A stretch of 64,000 nt of DNA from Lewinellaceae bacterium (GCA_020636315.1 JACJYA010000011.1:124001-188000), one strand, 5' to 3'; counted from the stretch's first letter, positions 17,247-27,283 are shown. Made by a program: numbers and translations. Notes: generated by a model not told the origin, from the letters alone.

Positions 17247-18635
17247 ATGCACAACAGAACCACTGTCCTATTGATCATCGGGTTATTGGCTCCCTTGGCG
17301 CTGCTGGCCCAGAACCGGGCGCCATCCCTGTATCTGAATTACCAGGATAACGAAGCGGGAGATATCATTATCAATACGTTACGGGTAGCATCCCCATCCC
17401 CCTTGTACACCTATTACTGCGGGTTGTTATGGAATGGCGGGCAGGATGCCGGTGGATACTGCGGCATGCAGGAACATCCGGCAGGAAGGAATTTTATCTA
17501 TTCACTTTGGGATCCGATCTCTACCAACGAGGCGATCACAGCGGATTATGCACATCCCGATACGGACCTTGCCAATTTCGGAGGAGAAGGAACCGGATTG
17601 CGGTCGCTGAACTTTGGCATCGGCTGGGAGGCCGGTCAATGGTACTCCCTGGTATCCCGTGCCTGGAGTACAGACGGCCAATACACCTATTTCGGGTACT
17701 GGGTTCATGACCAGCAGAATCAGGCCTGGCATCATCTCGTAACCATGAAATACCCGGTTCCGGGCCTGAAGTTCAACACCGGCACCAGCTCGTTCATCGA
17801 AGACTGGCTTGGAAACGGCGAGGAAGCCAGGACGGTCCATCACCAAAACGGGTGGAAAAGAAGAACGGCAGATCACAGCTGGATCCCATTCGATGAAGCA
17901 TATTTCGACCGGGTGTATCCCGATGCCGGAACCGTAAACTACATCGAAAATTACGATGGCGGAGTGGTAAACAATGAATACTACTTCATGGCCAGCGGCG
18001 GCACGACCATGCCCGTCACCAATGAGGATGATGTCTTGCTCAGCCTGCCTACGAGCGCAACCGAACCGGGCTTTCCAGCCGGCGAATTTTCCAACCTGCT
18101 ATTGGAAGAAGAAAATGACAGCCTGCTGACCAGTTGGGATGTAGTGGAATCCAAGTCGCCTCAGTATGCCTACCATCTTAGGATCTTCGATAATGCCCAG
18201 TTGTCCGGAATTCCCCTTATCAGCGTTGATCACGTAAAACCACATTTCAGAAATGAAACACTGAATATCAATGGTTTGGTAAATAATCAGGAATACTATA
18301 TCCAGTTCTACATCACGGACATTTTTGATCGTGAATCGGCTTCCGTAATTGTACCTTTTGTAAAAGGAGCCACTGTAAGTGTTGATCCGCAGCTCCTGGG
18401 GGGAAGCATATCGCTGTTCCCCAATCCGGTGGACGATACCCTGAACCTTTTGTTCAGCCAGGAGATCACCGATGCGGCCATACGGATCTTTGATATGCAA
18501 GGCCGGTTGATCAGCCAAACAACAGTCCGGAATACCAGTTTGGCCGCCATCCCGGTCGATGCTCCCGGCGGCTTGTATCTGCTGACCGTGAACGATGGGG
18601 CAACGCAAAGGGCCTTGAAGTTTTTTAAGCATTGA
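17247..18635 (+). CDS. Secreted DUF3472 protein with T9SS sorting domain
   Basis: 462 residues. Signal peptide MHNRTTVLLIIGLLAPLALL ending AQ. Residues 25-240 match the DUF3472 layout (LYLNYQDNEAGDIIINTLRV, YTYYCGLLWNGGQDAGGYCG, WYSLVSRAWSTDG), a beta-rich extracellular domain often found near carbohydrate genes. Residues 275-370 look like a fibronectin-type region. The C-terminus (ISLFPNPVDDTLNLLF, RIFDMQGRLI, GGLYLLTVNDG) is a type A T9SS domain, so export across the outer membrane is expected. It starts 3 bp after the methyltransferase remnant and is followed by a symporter pair, suggesting that all may be read from the AraC-gene promoter. Confidence 0.8.
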   Translation: MHNRTTVLLIIGLLAPLALLAQNRAPSLYLNYQDNEAGDIIINTLRVASPSPLYTYYCGLLWNGGQDAGGYCGMQEHPAGRNFIYSLWDPISTNEAITADYAHPDTDLANFGGEGTGLRSLNFGIGWEAGQWYSLVSRAWSTDGQYTYFGYWVHDQQNQAWHHLVTMKYPVPGLKFNTGTSSFIEDWLGNGEEARTVHHQNGWKRRTADHSWIPFDEAYFDRVYPDAGTVNYIENYDGGVVNNEYYFMASGGTTMPVTNEDDVLLSLPTSATEPGFPAGEFSNLLLEEENDSLLTSWDVVESKSPQYAYHLRIFDNAQLSGIPLISVDHVKPHFRNETLNINGLVNNQEYYIQFYITDIFDRESASVIVPFVKGATVSVDPQLLGGSISLFPNPVDDTLNLLFSQEITDAAIRIFDMQGRLISQTTVRNTSLAAIPVDAPGGLYLLTVNDGATQRALKFFKH

Positions 18636-18664
18636 CAAAGCCCTGATAATCACAAAGCAAAAAA

Positions 18665-18913
18665 ATGGAAAAGAAAAAATACTGGCGAAAGAAGATCCAA
18701 TACCTTTTGGTTCTTTTAAGTCTCTGGTTCACCGTGAGCATTTTATGTTCGATCGTTTTTGTCCATCAACTGAACGCGTTTAAGCTGGGCGGTTTCCCGC
18801 TGGGGTTCTGGTTCGCCATGCAGGGGTCCATGATCATCTTCGTACTGCTGATCTTCGTGTACGTGTGGCTGATGAATCGATTGGACAATGCATTCAGAGC
18901 ACAAAACCGATAG
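18665..18913 (+). CDS. DUF4212 small subunit of sodium/solute symporter
   Basis: 82 residues with two membrane helices (about 12-33 and 44-68) and the family's basic N-terminus (KKKYWRKKIQYLLVLL). DUF4212 proteins are encoded just before a large SSS-family symporter and are thought to form a complex with it. The stop at 18911 is 4 bp before the large subunit's likely ATG, which fits translational coupling. Confidence 0.88.
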   Translation: MEKKKYWRKKIQYLLVLLSLWFTVSILCSIVFVHQLNAFKLGGFPLGFWFAMQGSMIIFVLLIFVYVWLMNRLDNAFRAQNR

Positions 18914-18917
18914 CCGC

Positions 18918-20579
18918 ATGGATGTTCAAACCCTAACGCTGATCTTCGTCACGGCTTCCTTCCTTTTGTACATGGCCATCGCTTATTGGAGCAAAGCGCG
19001 ATCAATCCGGGATTTTTACGTAGCTGGCGGCGGCGTTTCTCCTTTTGCCAATGGAATGGCTACGGCGGCCGATTGGATGTCGGCGGCCACTTTTATCTCT
19101 CTGCCCGGTATCGTCTCCTTTATGGGATATGACGGAGCGGCCTATCTGCTGGGCGGGTCCGGAGGATTTGTCTTGCTGGCTATGCTGATCGCTCCCTATC
19201 TGCGGAAGTTTGGGAAATATACCATTCCCGCGTTTATCGGCGACCGCTACTATTCCAATACAGCCCGGACTATTGCTGTCATCTGCGCCATTTTTATTTC
19301 GTTCACCTATCTGGCCGGACAAATGCGGGGGGTAGGCGTCGTCTTTTCCCGCTTTTTGGAGATGAGTATTGACACCGGGGTGTACGTGGGCGCCGGCATC
19401 GTTTTCCTCTATGCCGTTTGGGGAGGCATGAAAGGGATCACCTACACGCAGGTCGCTCAATACTGCGTGCTGATCTTCGCCTTTCTCGTGCCTACGATCT
19501 TCCTATCGATCCTGCTGACCAATAACCCCATCCCTTTCCTGGGATTAGGAGATACGGTAGCCGACGGCAGTATGCATTTCATCGACCGGCTCAATGGCCT
19601 GGAAAAAGAACTGGGCTTCCGGGAATTTACCGCGCAACGGGGTGCTACGCTTAATCTTGTCGCCATGGCGCTCACCCTCATGATCGGAACGGCCGGCATG
19701 CCGCACGTGATCATCCGTTTTTTCACGGTTCCGAAAGTCAGCGACGCCCGCAAATCGGTGGGTTATGCCTTGCTGTTCATTACCGTGCTTTTCCTGTGCA
19801 TTCCGGCGGTAGGAGCCTTTGCGAGAACCTATTTTCTGGAAGCGATCAATAATCAGCCTTACGCCAATGTGCCCCAATGGTTTAACATGTGGGAAGGCAC
19901 TGGGTTGATCACGTTTAATGACCTGAATGGAGATGGCGTCATTCAATATCAGGCTGGGGAGAACAATGAACTGGCCATCGACCGGGATATTCTTTTTCTG
20001 GCCAGCCCCGAGATCGCCAAATTACCGGCTTGGGTGATCGCACTGGTGGCTGCAGGAGGGCTCGCCGCTGCGTTGTCAACGGCAGCGGGGCTGTTGCTGG
20101 TTATTTCCACCGCCATTTCCCATGATCTGCTGAAAAAGCAATTCGTACCCCATATTTCTGATAAGCAGGAGCTTTTGGCGGCCAGGATCTGTTCTGCCTT
20201 AGCGGTTGGTGTGGGCATTTATTTCGGTATCCATCCCCCGGGTTTTGTCATGGAGACCATTGCGCTGGCCTTCGGCATCGCGGCTTCCGCTTTATTCCCA
20301 GCCATCTTCATGGGGATCTTCTCCAAGAAAATGAACAAAGAAGGCGCAATAGCCGGCATGCTGGCCGGATTGATATTTTCGGTATCCTACATCGTCTATT
20401 TCCGGTTTATGGGCGGTGATCCGGATGATTATCTATTCGGTATCTCCGCTCAGGGGGTCGGGTTGCCGGGAATGATCCTGAGCTTTGTAGTTACGCTCGT
20501 CGTATCCAGATTTTATGAAGCTCCACCGGCCGGCATCCAGGAGATGGTGGAAGATATGCGGTATCCGGAGAATATATAG
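18918..20579 (+). CDS. Sodium/solute symporter large subunit (SSS family)
   Basis: 553 residues from ATG 18918 (a start at 18888 would overlap the small subunit). About thirteen membrane helices. Sodium-solute symporter landmarks: RSIRDFYVAGGGVSPFANGM, ATAADWMSAATFISLPGIVS, AVWGGMKGITYTQVAQY and MIGTAGMPHVIIRFFTVPKV, the SSS signature region; GGLAAALSTAAGLLLVISTA follows. It belongs to the ActP-like branch paired with DUF4212 subunits; acetate or another monocarboxylate is a reasonable guess but not shown. A strong terminator follows. Confidence 0.9.
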   Translation: MDVQTLTLIFVTASFLLYMAIAYWSKARSIRDFYVAGGGVSPFANGMATAADWMSAATFISLPGIVSFMGYDGAAYLLGGSGGFVLLAMLIAPYLRKFGKYTIPAFIGDRYYSNTARTIAVICAIFISFTYLAGQMRGVGVVFSRFLEMSIDTGVYVGAGIVFLYAVWGGMKGITYTQVAQYCVLIFAFLVPTIFLSILLTNNPIPFLGLGDTVADGSMHFIDRLNGLEKELGFREFTAQRGATLNLVAMALTLMIGTAGMPHVIIRFFTVPKVSDARKSVGYALLFITVLFLCIPAVGAFARTYFLEAINNQPYANVPQWFNMWEGTGLITFNDLNGDGVIQYQAGENNELAIDRDILFLASPEIAKLPAWVIALVAAGGLAAALSTAAGLLLVISTAISHDLLKKQFVPHISDKQELLAARICSALAVGVGIYFGIHPPGFVMETIALAFGIAASALFPAIFMGIFSKKMNKEGAIAGMLAGLIFSVSYIVYFRFMGGDPDDYLFGISAQGVGLPGMILSFVVTLVVSRFYEAPPAGIQEMVEDMRYPENI

Positions 20580-20608
20580 ATAAAGGTTTTCTCAAGTCTT
20601 TAGAAACT

Positions 20609-20650
20609 GCTCCGGCATGGGTTTCAGCTCCGTGCCGGGGCTTCTTTTTT
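20609..20650 (+). terminator. Rho-independent terminator after symporter
   Basis: Stem GCTCCGGCATG / CGTGCCGGGGC with loop GGTTTCAGCT, followed by TTCTTTTTT. Nearly the same hairpin recurs after the lectin genes (29771 and 31714, weakly 27321), so terminator and operator recur as a cassette border. Confidence 0.85.
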
Positions 20651-20669
20651 CTTCAGACTTCCTTTCTAA

Positions 20670-20731
20670 ACAATAGTCCTAGAATTCAAAACAATAGTCT
20701 GGCTTTCGCTTCATCAAACCCGGCACCTTTG
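20670..20731 (+). promoter_or_regulatory. Tandem-repeat operator and -7 box, cupin gene
   Basis: ACAATAGTCC (20670), ACAATAGTCT (20691), 21 bp apart; CACCTTTG at 20724, 33 bp after repeat 2. The cupin gene starts 52 bp after the box. Confidence 0.77.
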
Positions 20732-20782
20732 TATTGGAAACAGCAATGAAGATTCGTTTATCAAACGCATAATTTTTCAGCC

Positions 20783-21235
20783 ATGAAAGGTCAAAATGGA
20801 AATGCAGTTTTGAACAGCCTGATCATAAATGGAAGGTTGGAACCCTTCGGCATGATAGCCAATCACATTGATGTAAACGGAATCCTTCGTTACGCCCTGA
20901 TGAGCAATCGCGACTTTGAAGGAGAAGGCTTTCACGTAGCCTGTCACGTACTCACTAAAAATTACTTTGAAGATCCCACCGATTTCGCCGTGCCCCATAC
21001 CCATGATTTCGATGAGTTCAACATTTTACTTCCGCTCGGGTCGGAAATGGAATATGAGATTGAACTCGAAGGGGAAAAGCAAAAAATCAAAGCTCCGGCT
21101 ACGGTCTTTATCCCCTCCGGCGTCGAACACAATGCACGCCCCTTGGCCGGTGAAGGCATCTTTATCTGTATTCAACTGGATAATAAAAGCCAAATGGAGA
21201 TGAGTGCTTTAAAAAGGCAATTTGCATTAGTCTGA
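20783..21235 (+). CDS. Small cupin-domain protein
   Basis: 150 residues, no signal peptide. Single cupin barrel: PHTHDFDEFNILLPLGSEME (metal-binding His, His, Glu of motif 1) and FIPSGVEHNARPLAGEG (His of motif 2). Likely metal-binding and cytoplasmic; whether sensor or enzyme cannot be told. It has its own copy of the operator, and is followed by a miniature element and then the lipase-lectin gene, which lacks an operator and might be read from this promoter. Confidence 0.8.
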   Translation: MKGQNGNAVLNSLIINGRLEPFGMIANHIDVNGILRYALMSNRDFEGEGFHVACHVLTKNYFEDPTDFAVPHTHDFDEFNILLPLGSEMEYEIELEGEKQKIKAPATVFIPSGVEHNARPLAGEGIFICIQLDNKSQMEMSALKRQFALV

Positions 21236-21249
21236 AATAAAAAAAACCG

Positions 21250-21436
21250 GTAACTATTCAGCATCATCGAAGCAGACGGCAGAAAATGCCCTGTTTTGCC
21301 CCACCCTGAGGGTGACAGCGCATTTTCTGCCTTTGCTCCCTTTGCACCGTCGCCGGAGCAGCTTTGGCGCATAGGCGACAGGGCCGGGGCAAACAAAGGT
21401 AGAAAATGTGCTTTCCCGTTGATGCTGAATAGTTAC
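21250..21436. mobile_element. Miniature inverted-repeat element, family GTAACTATTC
   Basis: Perfect 17-bp terminal inverted repeats GTAACTATTCAGCATCA (21250-21266 and 21436-21420), 187 bp, no ORF. The ends match those of the element at 5202-5399; the interiors differ. It sits 14 bp before the lipase-lectin start, where the other lectin genes have their operator. Confidence 0.65.
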
Positions 21437-21450
21437 AAAAATCGAATAAA

Positions 21451-23361
21451 ATGAAAAAGCAAAACAGGGCTATCAACCAGGTTTTGAAAACATTCCTTTT
21501 CCTTGCTGTAATCCTGTACAGCAGCCCCATTCTGGCCCAATCGGTCACCTATAGTGAAGATGTGTATGCAGCCTTGCTCTCCCGTATGGTGGAGAAAGGC
21601 ACAAAATCCGATCAGGATGCGGCATTTCTGGAATCGACCCAATATTGGCCGGACCTCTGGGAGGTTTATCACAACTCAGATACCTGGACAAAAATGATGA
21701 ACAATGCTACCCTGTTCACCCAGTCAACCACTGAGTATGACCGTTCTACCGGAAAAACCTATGCTTTGGTCACGATCTCCGACCGGGTGGCCTGGCTGGC
21801 ATTCCCGGGGGTTTCTACCGATGCCAACATGGATAGCGGGATCCATGGCGCTTTTATTACGTGGCCCAGGAGTGCCAATGCGGACCCAAACAAGGATGTA
21901 CATGCTTACTTTTACGGGGAGTGGACGAAACTGCGTGATAACGGCCTGGCAACCTGGTTTCAGGATCACAATTCGGCATTTGACAAACTGATCGTGGCCG
22001 GGCACTCGAAAGGCGGCGTGTTATCCCAATACTTTATGGCGGATTATGCTCCGCTATTGCCGGATAAGATCATCCACTTTGTGGCCTTCGGCTCTCCCAA
22101 TGCCGGAAGCGAGGCTTTCATCCAGGAATGGGCAAACAGGCCAAACCTTAAACGGGTAAAGTTCTATACTACTCAGGGCGCATATATTGATTTTTGGGGA
22201 AAACCGAAGAGCATAGACGACATGATCACCTATGAAGCATTGACGGTCAATGCGGCATTTTATTATTCCAATGCGGACATCCTACATGACATAACGGTTT
22301 ATCCCAGAGGACTTTCCCGGGCAGTCGGCAAATATGTATCTGATTGTTCCAGTAAATTGCAAAGACAATACCTGCAGGTAGACGGAGCAAAATTTGACAC
22401 CAAGCTTCCTGTCTGGGAGGCGTATGCTAAAAGGATACACGACGACTCCTACTATTTATCCGGCCTGGAAGACGCCTATTTTAGTGGCGATCTGGACCCC
22501 GTCAGTCCAACCGATCTTGTATTGCCCTCTATCAGGCTGGCTGCTGCGCAGACTACTGCAAAGTGTATTGACAATGCGGCCGGAGGACTGTCCGATGGGA
22601 ACAACATCCTGATCTGGACCTGTGGGGCAAACAACCAAAATCAGGAGTGGTTTCTGAAAAACGGAACCATACGCCTGGCCAGGAACACGGAAAAATGCCT
22701 GGACCTGAATCAAAGTAACACCGCTAACGGTACGAATATTCAGCTTTGGACTTGCAATGGTTCCGATGCCCAAAGATGGACTTATGACGGCCTGACCAAA
22801 AACATCCGCTCCAAGGTAAATTCTGGAAAATGCCTGGACCTCGTCAACGCCAATACGACTAACGGCACGAACATCCAAATCTGGGATTGCAAAGAGATCA
22901 GTGCTCAAAAATGGAACATCGCCGGCGCTACGACGGTGAGCAATGTTTCAAATAAGCAACACATTGTCCCGGTATTGGCGCCAACCTTTGCCGTCCACTC
23001 CCATACCGGCGCTGAATCGGGCTCCAACATCCAACTGTGGACCAAAGACAATACCAACACGGCCGAACAGTGGTACTTCGACGGCCTGGCTATCAAGATG
23101 CGCGATCACCAGAACCTCTGCATCGACCTGAATCAAAGCAATACCGACAACGGCAACAACATCCAGTTGTACAACTGCAACGGCTCCAACGCCCAGAAAT
23201 GGCTCTACGACGGGATGACCCGATCGATCCGCTCGGTAATCAACCCGGATAAGTGCATGCAGATCAAGATAAACACCGACGGCGCATATGGCAAACGATC
23301 GAATGTGGATATTCAGGATTGTAATGGATCGGACGTGCAGCAGTTTTTGATCCAGGAGTGA
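21451..23361 (+). CDS. Secreted lipase with double ricin-type lectin module
   Basis: 636 residues. Signal peptide to about residue 30 (SSPILAQ). Residues 35-300 are an alpha/beta hydrolase of the class 3 lipase type: nucleophile elbow IVAGHSKGGVLSQ (Ser about 186), then HFVAFGSPNAGSEAF, and a late Asp/His region (DILHDITVYPRG). Residues 365-636 are two beta-trefoil lectin domains with QxW-type repeats (NQEW, AQRW, AQKW, then AEQW, AQKW and a final VQQF). This same lectin module ends all the glycine-rich paralogs downstream. No T9SS tail. Probably a secreted esterase targeted to glycans. The upstream operator is absent; a miniature element lies there. Confidence 0.85.
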   Translation: MKKQNRAINQVLKTFLFLAVILYSSPILAQSVTYSEDVYAALLSRMVEKGTKSDQDAAFLESTQYWPDLWEVYHNSDTWTKMMNNATLFTQSTTEYDRSTGKTYALVTISDRVAWLAFPGVSTDANMDSGIHGAFITWPRSANADPNKDVHAYFYGEWTKLRDNGLATWFQDHNSAFDKLIVAGHSKGGVLSQYFMADYAPLLPDKIIHFVAFGSPNAGSEAFIQEWANRPNLKRVKFYTTQGAYIDFWGKPKSIDDMITYEALTVNAAFYYSNADILHDITVYPRGLSRAVGKYVSDCSSKLQRQYLQVDGAKFDTKLPVWEAYAKRIHDDSYYLSGLEDAYFSGDLDPVSPTDLVLPSIRLAAAQTTAKCIDNAAGGLSDGNNILIWTCGANNQNQEWFLKNGTIRLARNTEKCLDLNQSNTANGTNIQLWTCNGSDAQRWTYDGLTKNIRSKVNSGKCLDLVNANTTNGTNIQIWDCKEISAQKWNIAGATTVSNVSNKQHIVPVLAPTFAVHSHTGAESGSNIQLWTKDNTNTAEQWYFDGLAIKMRDHQNLCIDLNQSNTDNGNNIQLYNCNGSNAQKWLYDGMTRSIRSVINPDKCMQIKINTDGAYGKRSNVDIQDCNGSDVQQFLIQE

Positions 23362-23387
23362 GTATTAAGTATTCGCTTCGGCCTTTT

Positions 23388-23425
23388 GAGCCTCTGATTC
23401 TTGCGAGTCAGGGGCTCAATTTATT
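23388..23425 (+). terminator. Probable terminator after lipase-lectin
   Basis: Stem GAGCCTCTGATTC / GAGTCAGGGGCTC with a short loop, followed by AATTTATTC. Confidence 0.6.
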
Positions 23426-23456
23426 CCTGTGCTACAACTCCTCGCGTCCTGTATAA

Positions 23457-23518
23457 ACAATTGTCCATGAAATCAAAACAATAGTACAAGAATCCGGAGG
23501 TTATCCCCGGCACCTTTG
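23457..23518 (+). promoter_or_regulatory. Tandem-repeat operator and -7 box, lectin gene A
   Basis: ACAATTGTCC (23457), ACAATAGTAC (23478), 21 bp apart; CACCTTTG at 23511, 33 bp after repeat 2. Gene A starts 44 bp later. Confidence 0.77.
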
Positions 23519-23562
23519 CAATAGAAAAGTTTTCAAATACGGAAAAGTCTAAATCTAAAAAG

Positions 23563-25440
23563 ATGAAAAAGCAAATATTCCATCTCAATTCTCTTACGGG
23601 GCTCGCTCTGATCATAATGAGCCTAATCGGTTTGACCACCGAATTGCCGGGGCAACCCCTTACCCTTAACGCTGACGGCACCCCCCATACGATTCAGGCT
23701 TCAACCGAAGACAACCTGGACGAAGGGACGCCCCAAGACTACATCATTCCTAATACCACTTTCACCGGAATACACTTTACGCTAAGAGGTGGAGATGGTG
23801 GTTTTGCCAAACACGGCAGCAAACAAAGCTATGGTGGTGCAGGAGCCACGACTACTGCCGCGTTCAAAATCGGATTCGGCCCCTATGATTTAAGGCCGGG
23901 CGGCATCATCCGGTTTATTGTCGGCAAACATGGTGAAGATGATTCTGGCGGCACCGACCTTCCGGAGAGTGGCTGTGGTGGCGGCGGTACCGCCATCTTG
24001 TACCGCCCATCGAATCTCCACGATTGGACCATTCTGGCTGTCGCTGGTGCCGGCGCCGGAGCTTTCCGCGATGTTTTTGATGTACATCATGACGGACAAG
24101 GAGGCGTTGCCACAGAGTTTGGTGCAGATGGGTGGGGGAAACATGGAGCTTCCGGTGGTAAAGAGGGGAACGGCGGCGGCGGCGGCGGCACCGGTACGAG
24201 CAATTACGCCGGAGATGTAGGAGCTGGTGGCGGTGGCGCATTTAGCGATGGCGGAGCGTCCTATTATCAGACATCTGACCCTCGACAAAGCGCCGGGAAA
24301 GGTTATCCGGATGGCGGCATTGGCGGAGGAAGGATTGCCGAACAAAATTGGGATGTTGGTGGCTGGGGTTTTGGCGGCGGTGGATATGGAGCTGACAGCG
24401 GCGGCGGTGGCGGCGGCGGGTATTCCGGCGGCGGCGGCGGCGGCCCCAATCAAAGTGGCGGCGGCGGCGGCAGCTACGTCAATTCAGTTTATGCATACAG
24501 TGAATCCAAGGCGGACGGTTTCACGGGAGGTGGCCGCTCACAACACGGTCAGGTAAGCTATTACTTCCTGAATACGGGATACCTGCCCCAAATCCATAAG
24601 CCCATCAAGTTTGCCTATAACACGAATAAGTGCATTGATGATTATCAGAGCAAAACGAGCAACGGCACCAACATTCAGACGTTCAATTGTACGGGCAACC
24701 CTAATCAAAATTGGTACTTCCACCCAACGGATCGCACGATCCGTTCGAATTTGAGTCACGATAAATGCCTGGACCTGAGTGCTGGAAATACCAGTAACGG
24801 CGCCAACATCCAATTGTGGGATTGTCAGGGGGGCAACGCTAACCAGTTTTGGGTGTATAACGGCCTGTACAAAACGATCCACTCGGGTGTGAATTCGGAC
24901 AAATGCTGGGATGCCGTCAATGGTAGTGCGTCGACCTCGAATGTCAACCTCCAGTTGTGGGATTGCATCTATGCGAACAACAACCAAAAGTGGGTGATCG
25001 ATGGCGCTACGACGGTGAGCAATCCGCTATCGGCCAGGTATATCATTCCGGTCCTTGCGCCTAATGTTGCGGTGCATTCGCACACGGGTGCTGAATCAGG
25101 GTCAAATATCCAGCTGTGGACGAAAGATCAAACCCTTTACGCCGAGTGCTGGTACTTCGACGGCCTGGCCATCAAAATGCGCGAATATCGCAATCTGTGT
25201 ATCGACTTGAACCAGAGCAACACCAACAACGGCAGCAATATCCAGTTATACAACTGCAATGGCTCCAACGCCCAGAAATGGCTCTACGACGGCATGACGC
25301 AATCGATCCGCTCGGTGGTCAACCCGGACAAATGCATGCAGATCGAGTTCAACACCGACGGCGTGTACGGCAAGCGATCGAATGTAAATATTTACGATTG
25401 CAATGGATCGGACGCGCAGCAGTTCCTGATCCAGGAGTAA
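23563..25440 (+). CDS. Secreted glycine-rich protein with double lectin, paralog A
   Basis: 625 residues. N-terminal signal peptide. Residues 40-340 form a glycine-rich domain in a fixed order: an opening beta strand (IIPNTTFTGIHFTLRGGDGG), RPGGIIRFIVGKHGED, GCGGGGTAILYRP, WTILAVAGAGAGA, then Gly runs GGWGFGGGGYGADS, GGGGGYSGGGGG and a closing GGGGGSYVNS. This order resembles the Gly_rich family that includes the ALK/LTK receptor glycine-rich domain. Residues 345-625 are two beta-trefoil ricin-type lectins (KCIDDYQSKTSNGTNIQ, KCLDLSAGNTSNGANIQLWD, KCWDAVNG..., then VAVHSHTGAESGSNIQLW, LCIDLNQSNTNNGSNIQLYN, KCMQIEFN...) with QNW, QFW, QKW, ECW, QKW and QQF. No T9SS tail; ends FLIQE. Role unknown; glycan binding or matrix building is inferred. 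Confidence 0.82.
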   Translation: MKKQIFHLNSLTGLALIIMSLIGLTTELPGQPLTLNADGTPHTIQASTEDNLDEGTPQDYIIPNTTFTGIHFTLRGGDGGFAKHGSKQSYGGAGATTTAAFKIGFGPYDLRPGGIIRFIVGKHGEDDSGGTDLPESGCGGGGTAILYRPSNLHDWTILAVAGAGAGAFRDVFDVHHDGQGGVATEFGADGWGKHGASGGKEGNGGGGGGTGTSNYAGDVGAGGGGAFSDGGASYYQTSDPRQSAGKGYPDGGIGGGRIAEQNWDVGGWGFGGGGYGADSGGGGGGGYSGGGGGGPNQSGGGGGSYVNSVYAYSESKADGFTGGGRSQHGQVSYYFLNTGYLPQIHKPIKFAYNTNKCIDDYQSKTSNGTNIQTFNCTGNPNQNWYFHPTDRTIRSNLSHDKCLDLSAGNTSNGANIQLWDCQGGNANQFWVYNGLYKTIHSGVNSDKCWDAVNGSASTSNVNLQLWDCIYANNNQKWVIDGATTVSNPLSARYIIPVLAPNVAVHSHTGAESGSNIQLWTKDQTLYAECWYFDGLAIKMREYRNLCIDLNQSNTNNGSNIQLYNCNGSNAQKWLYDGMTQSIRSVVNPDKCMQIEFNTDGVYGKRSNVNIYDCNGSDAQQFLIQE

Positions 25441-25470
25441 AACAATTCTCGAACTTCAAAATAATCAACC

Positions 25471-27283
25471 ATGTATATCCAACTCGTAAGATGTTTCCAA
25501 TTGGCGGCTCTGTTGGCCACCATAGCTGCTCTGCCATTAGGAGCGCAAACGACACTGAACAACAGAGTAAACGATATTACTGTTCCCGGCACCGCCTCCT
25601 CCGTCTACATTGATATCAAAGGGGGCGGCGGCGGCGATGCCTCTACCTTTGACGGTATGGCCAATAAAAACTGCGATGCCAAAGGGGGCGGTGGAGCCAT
25701 CGTTAAAGCTGTTTTCAAAGTAGGGAATGGAACCAATGAAATCCCTGCCGGCTCAACCCTTCGATTGATAAGAGGAGAAAAAGGAGAATCTGAAGAATAC
25801 GCTGCTGCTGTGGTCGGGGCAGGCGATGCCGGCGGCGGCGGTGGTGGCGGCAGCGCAGTATTGTATCGCCGGCCAGGCGCCAGCGGCGATGGCGATTGGA
25901 TCATACTTGCCGTCGCAGGCGGCGGTGGCGGAGCGTATAGCGGGATGTTCGCCTTTAGTTGCACTGATGTGGATCACGGCAAAGGCGGGATGATCACCAA
26001 CACAGGAGGCTCCGGGAAGGTACAGAGCAACCCGGATATGCCAGGAGGTGCAGACGGTGGCGCCGGAGTGTCATTTAGCAATACCAGCGGTGGTGGCGCT
26101 GGCGCCTTAGCGTCTGCTGAGACCAACACAGCAAATGGAGCTCCTGCTCAAAAAGGCTACCCCGCCGGCGGCGCCGGAGGGCATTGTGCCGGTTGTGAGT
26201 CCGGCGGCTGGGGCTTTGGTGGCGGCGGTTTCTCTTTCTATGGACCTGGCGGCGGCGGCGGTTACTCCGGCGGTGGCGCCGGCAGCATCGCCGAAGCCGG
26301 CGGCGGTGGGAGTTTTTTGAGCGACATGAACCAGGGGATGTACATGGAAGCGGGAAAAAACGGCAGCGGCAGCCAGGACGGATATGTGAAATACCAGTTT
26401 AATCCGGGTAGTAACCTTACTTCCTCCTTGCGCCAGGCGACCGCTATTCAATTTGCGTACAACCCTGGAAAATGCATCGACGATTACGGTAGTCGCACCA
26501 GCAACGGTACCAATATTCAAACCTATACCTGCACCGGCAACCCTAACCAACAATGGATCTTTAACTCGGCAGATCGTACCATCCACTCCATGCTGGATTT
26601 CGACAAATGTCTGGACCTGAATCAAAGTAATACCAACAACGGTACCAACATCCAGCTCTGGGACTGTAACGGTACGGACGCCCAACACTGGGTGTACAAC
26701 GGCCTCTTCAAAACGATCCACTCGTCGGTGAATTCGGGCAAATGCTTTGACGCAAATGGAGGTAGCCAATACCCAAACTCGAATGTCAACCTTCAGTTAT
26801 GGGATTGTAACTATTTAAATAACAACCAAAAGTGGGTGATCGATGGCGCTACAACAGTAACCGATGTGACATTTAAGAAACACATCATTCCGGTATTGGC
26901 GCCAAACTTTGCGGTGCACCTCCATACCGGAAATGAATCAGGCTCCAACATCCAGCTGTGGACCAAGGACAATACCAACACGCCGAACAATGGTATTTCG
27001 ACGGTATTTTACCATCAAGATGCGCGATCACCAAACCCTGTGCATCGATCTCAGCCAGAGCAACACCTCCAACGGCAACAACATCCAGTTGTACAACTGC
27101 AACGGCACCAACGCCCAGAAATGGCTCTACGACGGGATGACGAAATCGATCCGCTCGGTGATCAATCCGGGCAAGTGCATGCAGATCGAGAACAATACCG
27201 ACGGTGTGTACGGCAAGCGATCGAATGTAGATATCCACGATTGCAATGGATCGGCTGCGCAGCAGTTCCTGATCCAGGAGTAA
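25471..27283 (+). pseudogene. Glycine-rich double-lectin protein, paralog B, two frameshifts
   Basis: Starts 30 bp after gene A with no operator of its own, so A and B are probably one operon. Signal peptide MYIQLVRCFQLAALLATIAA. Glycine-rich domain residues 30-310 with ITVPGTASSVYIDIKGGGGG, PAGSTLRLIRGEKGES, GGGGGGGSAVLYRRPG, WIILAVAGGGGGAYSG and GGGGGYSGGGAGS. The lectin module follows from about residue 325. The first frame is intact to about 26985. There one base is missing in AACACGCCGAACAATGG and one is extra a few bases later, after which IKMRDHQTLCIDLSQSNTSN resumes in a third frame, ending FLIQE at 27283. The two indels remove the end of the fourth lectin lobe only; sequencing error is quite possible. 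Confidence 0.72.

Noticed and set aside
23890..24453. Ala-rich and His-rich ORFs on the minus strand of the glycine-rich genes
   Set aside because: Created by the GGC/GGT repeats of the true plus-strand frame; the same effect is seen in each paralog.
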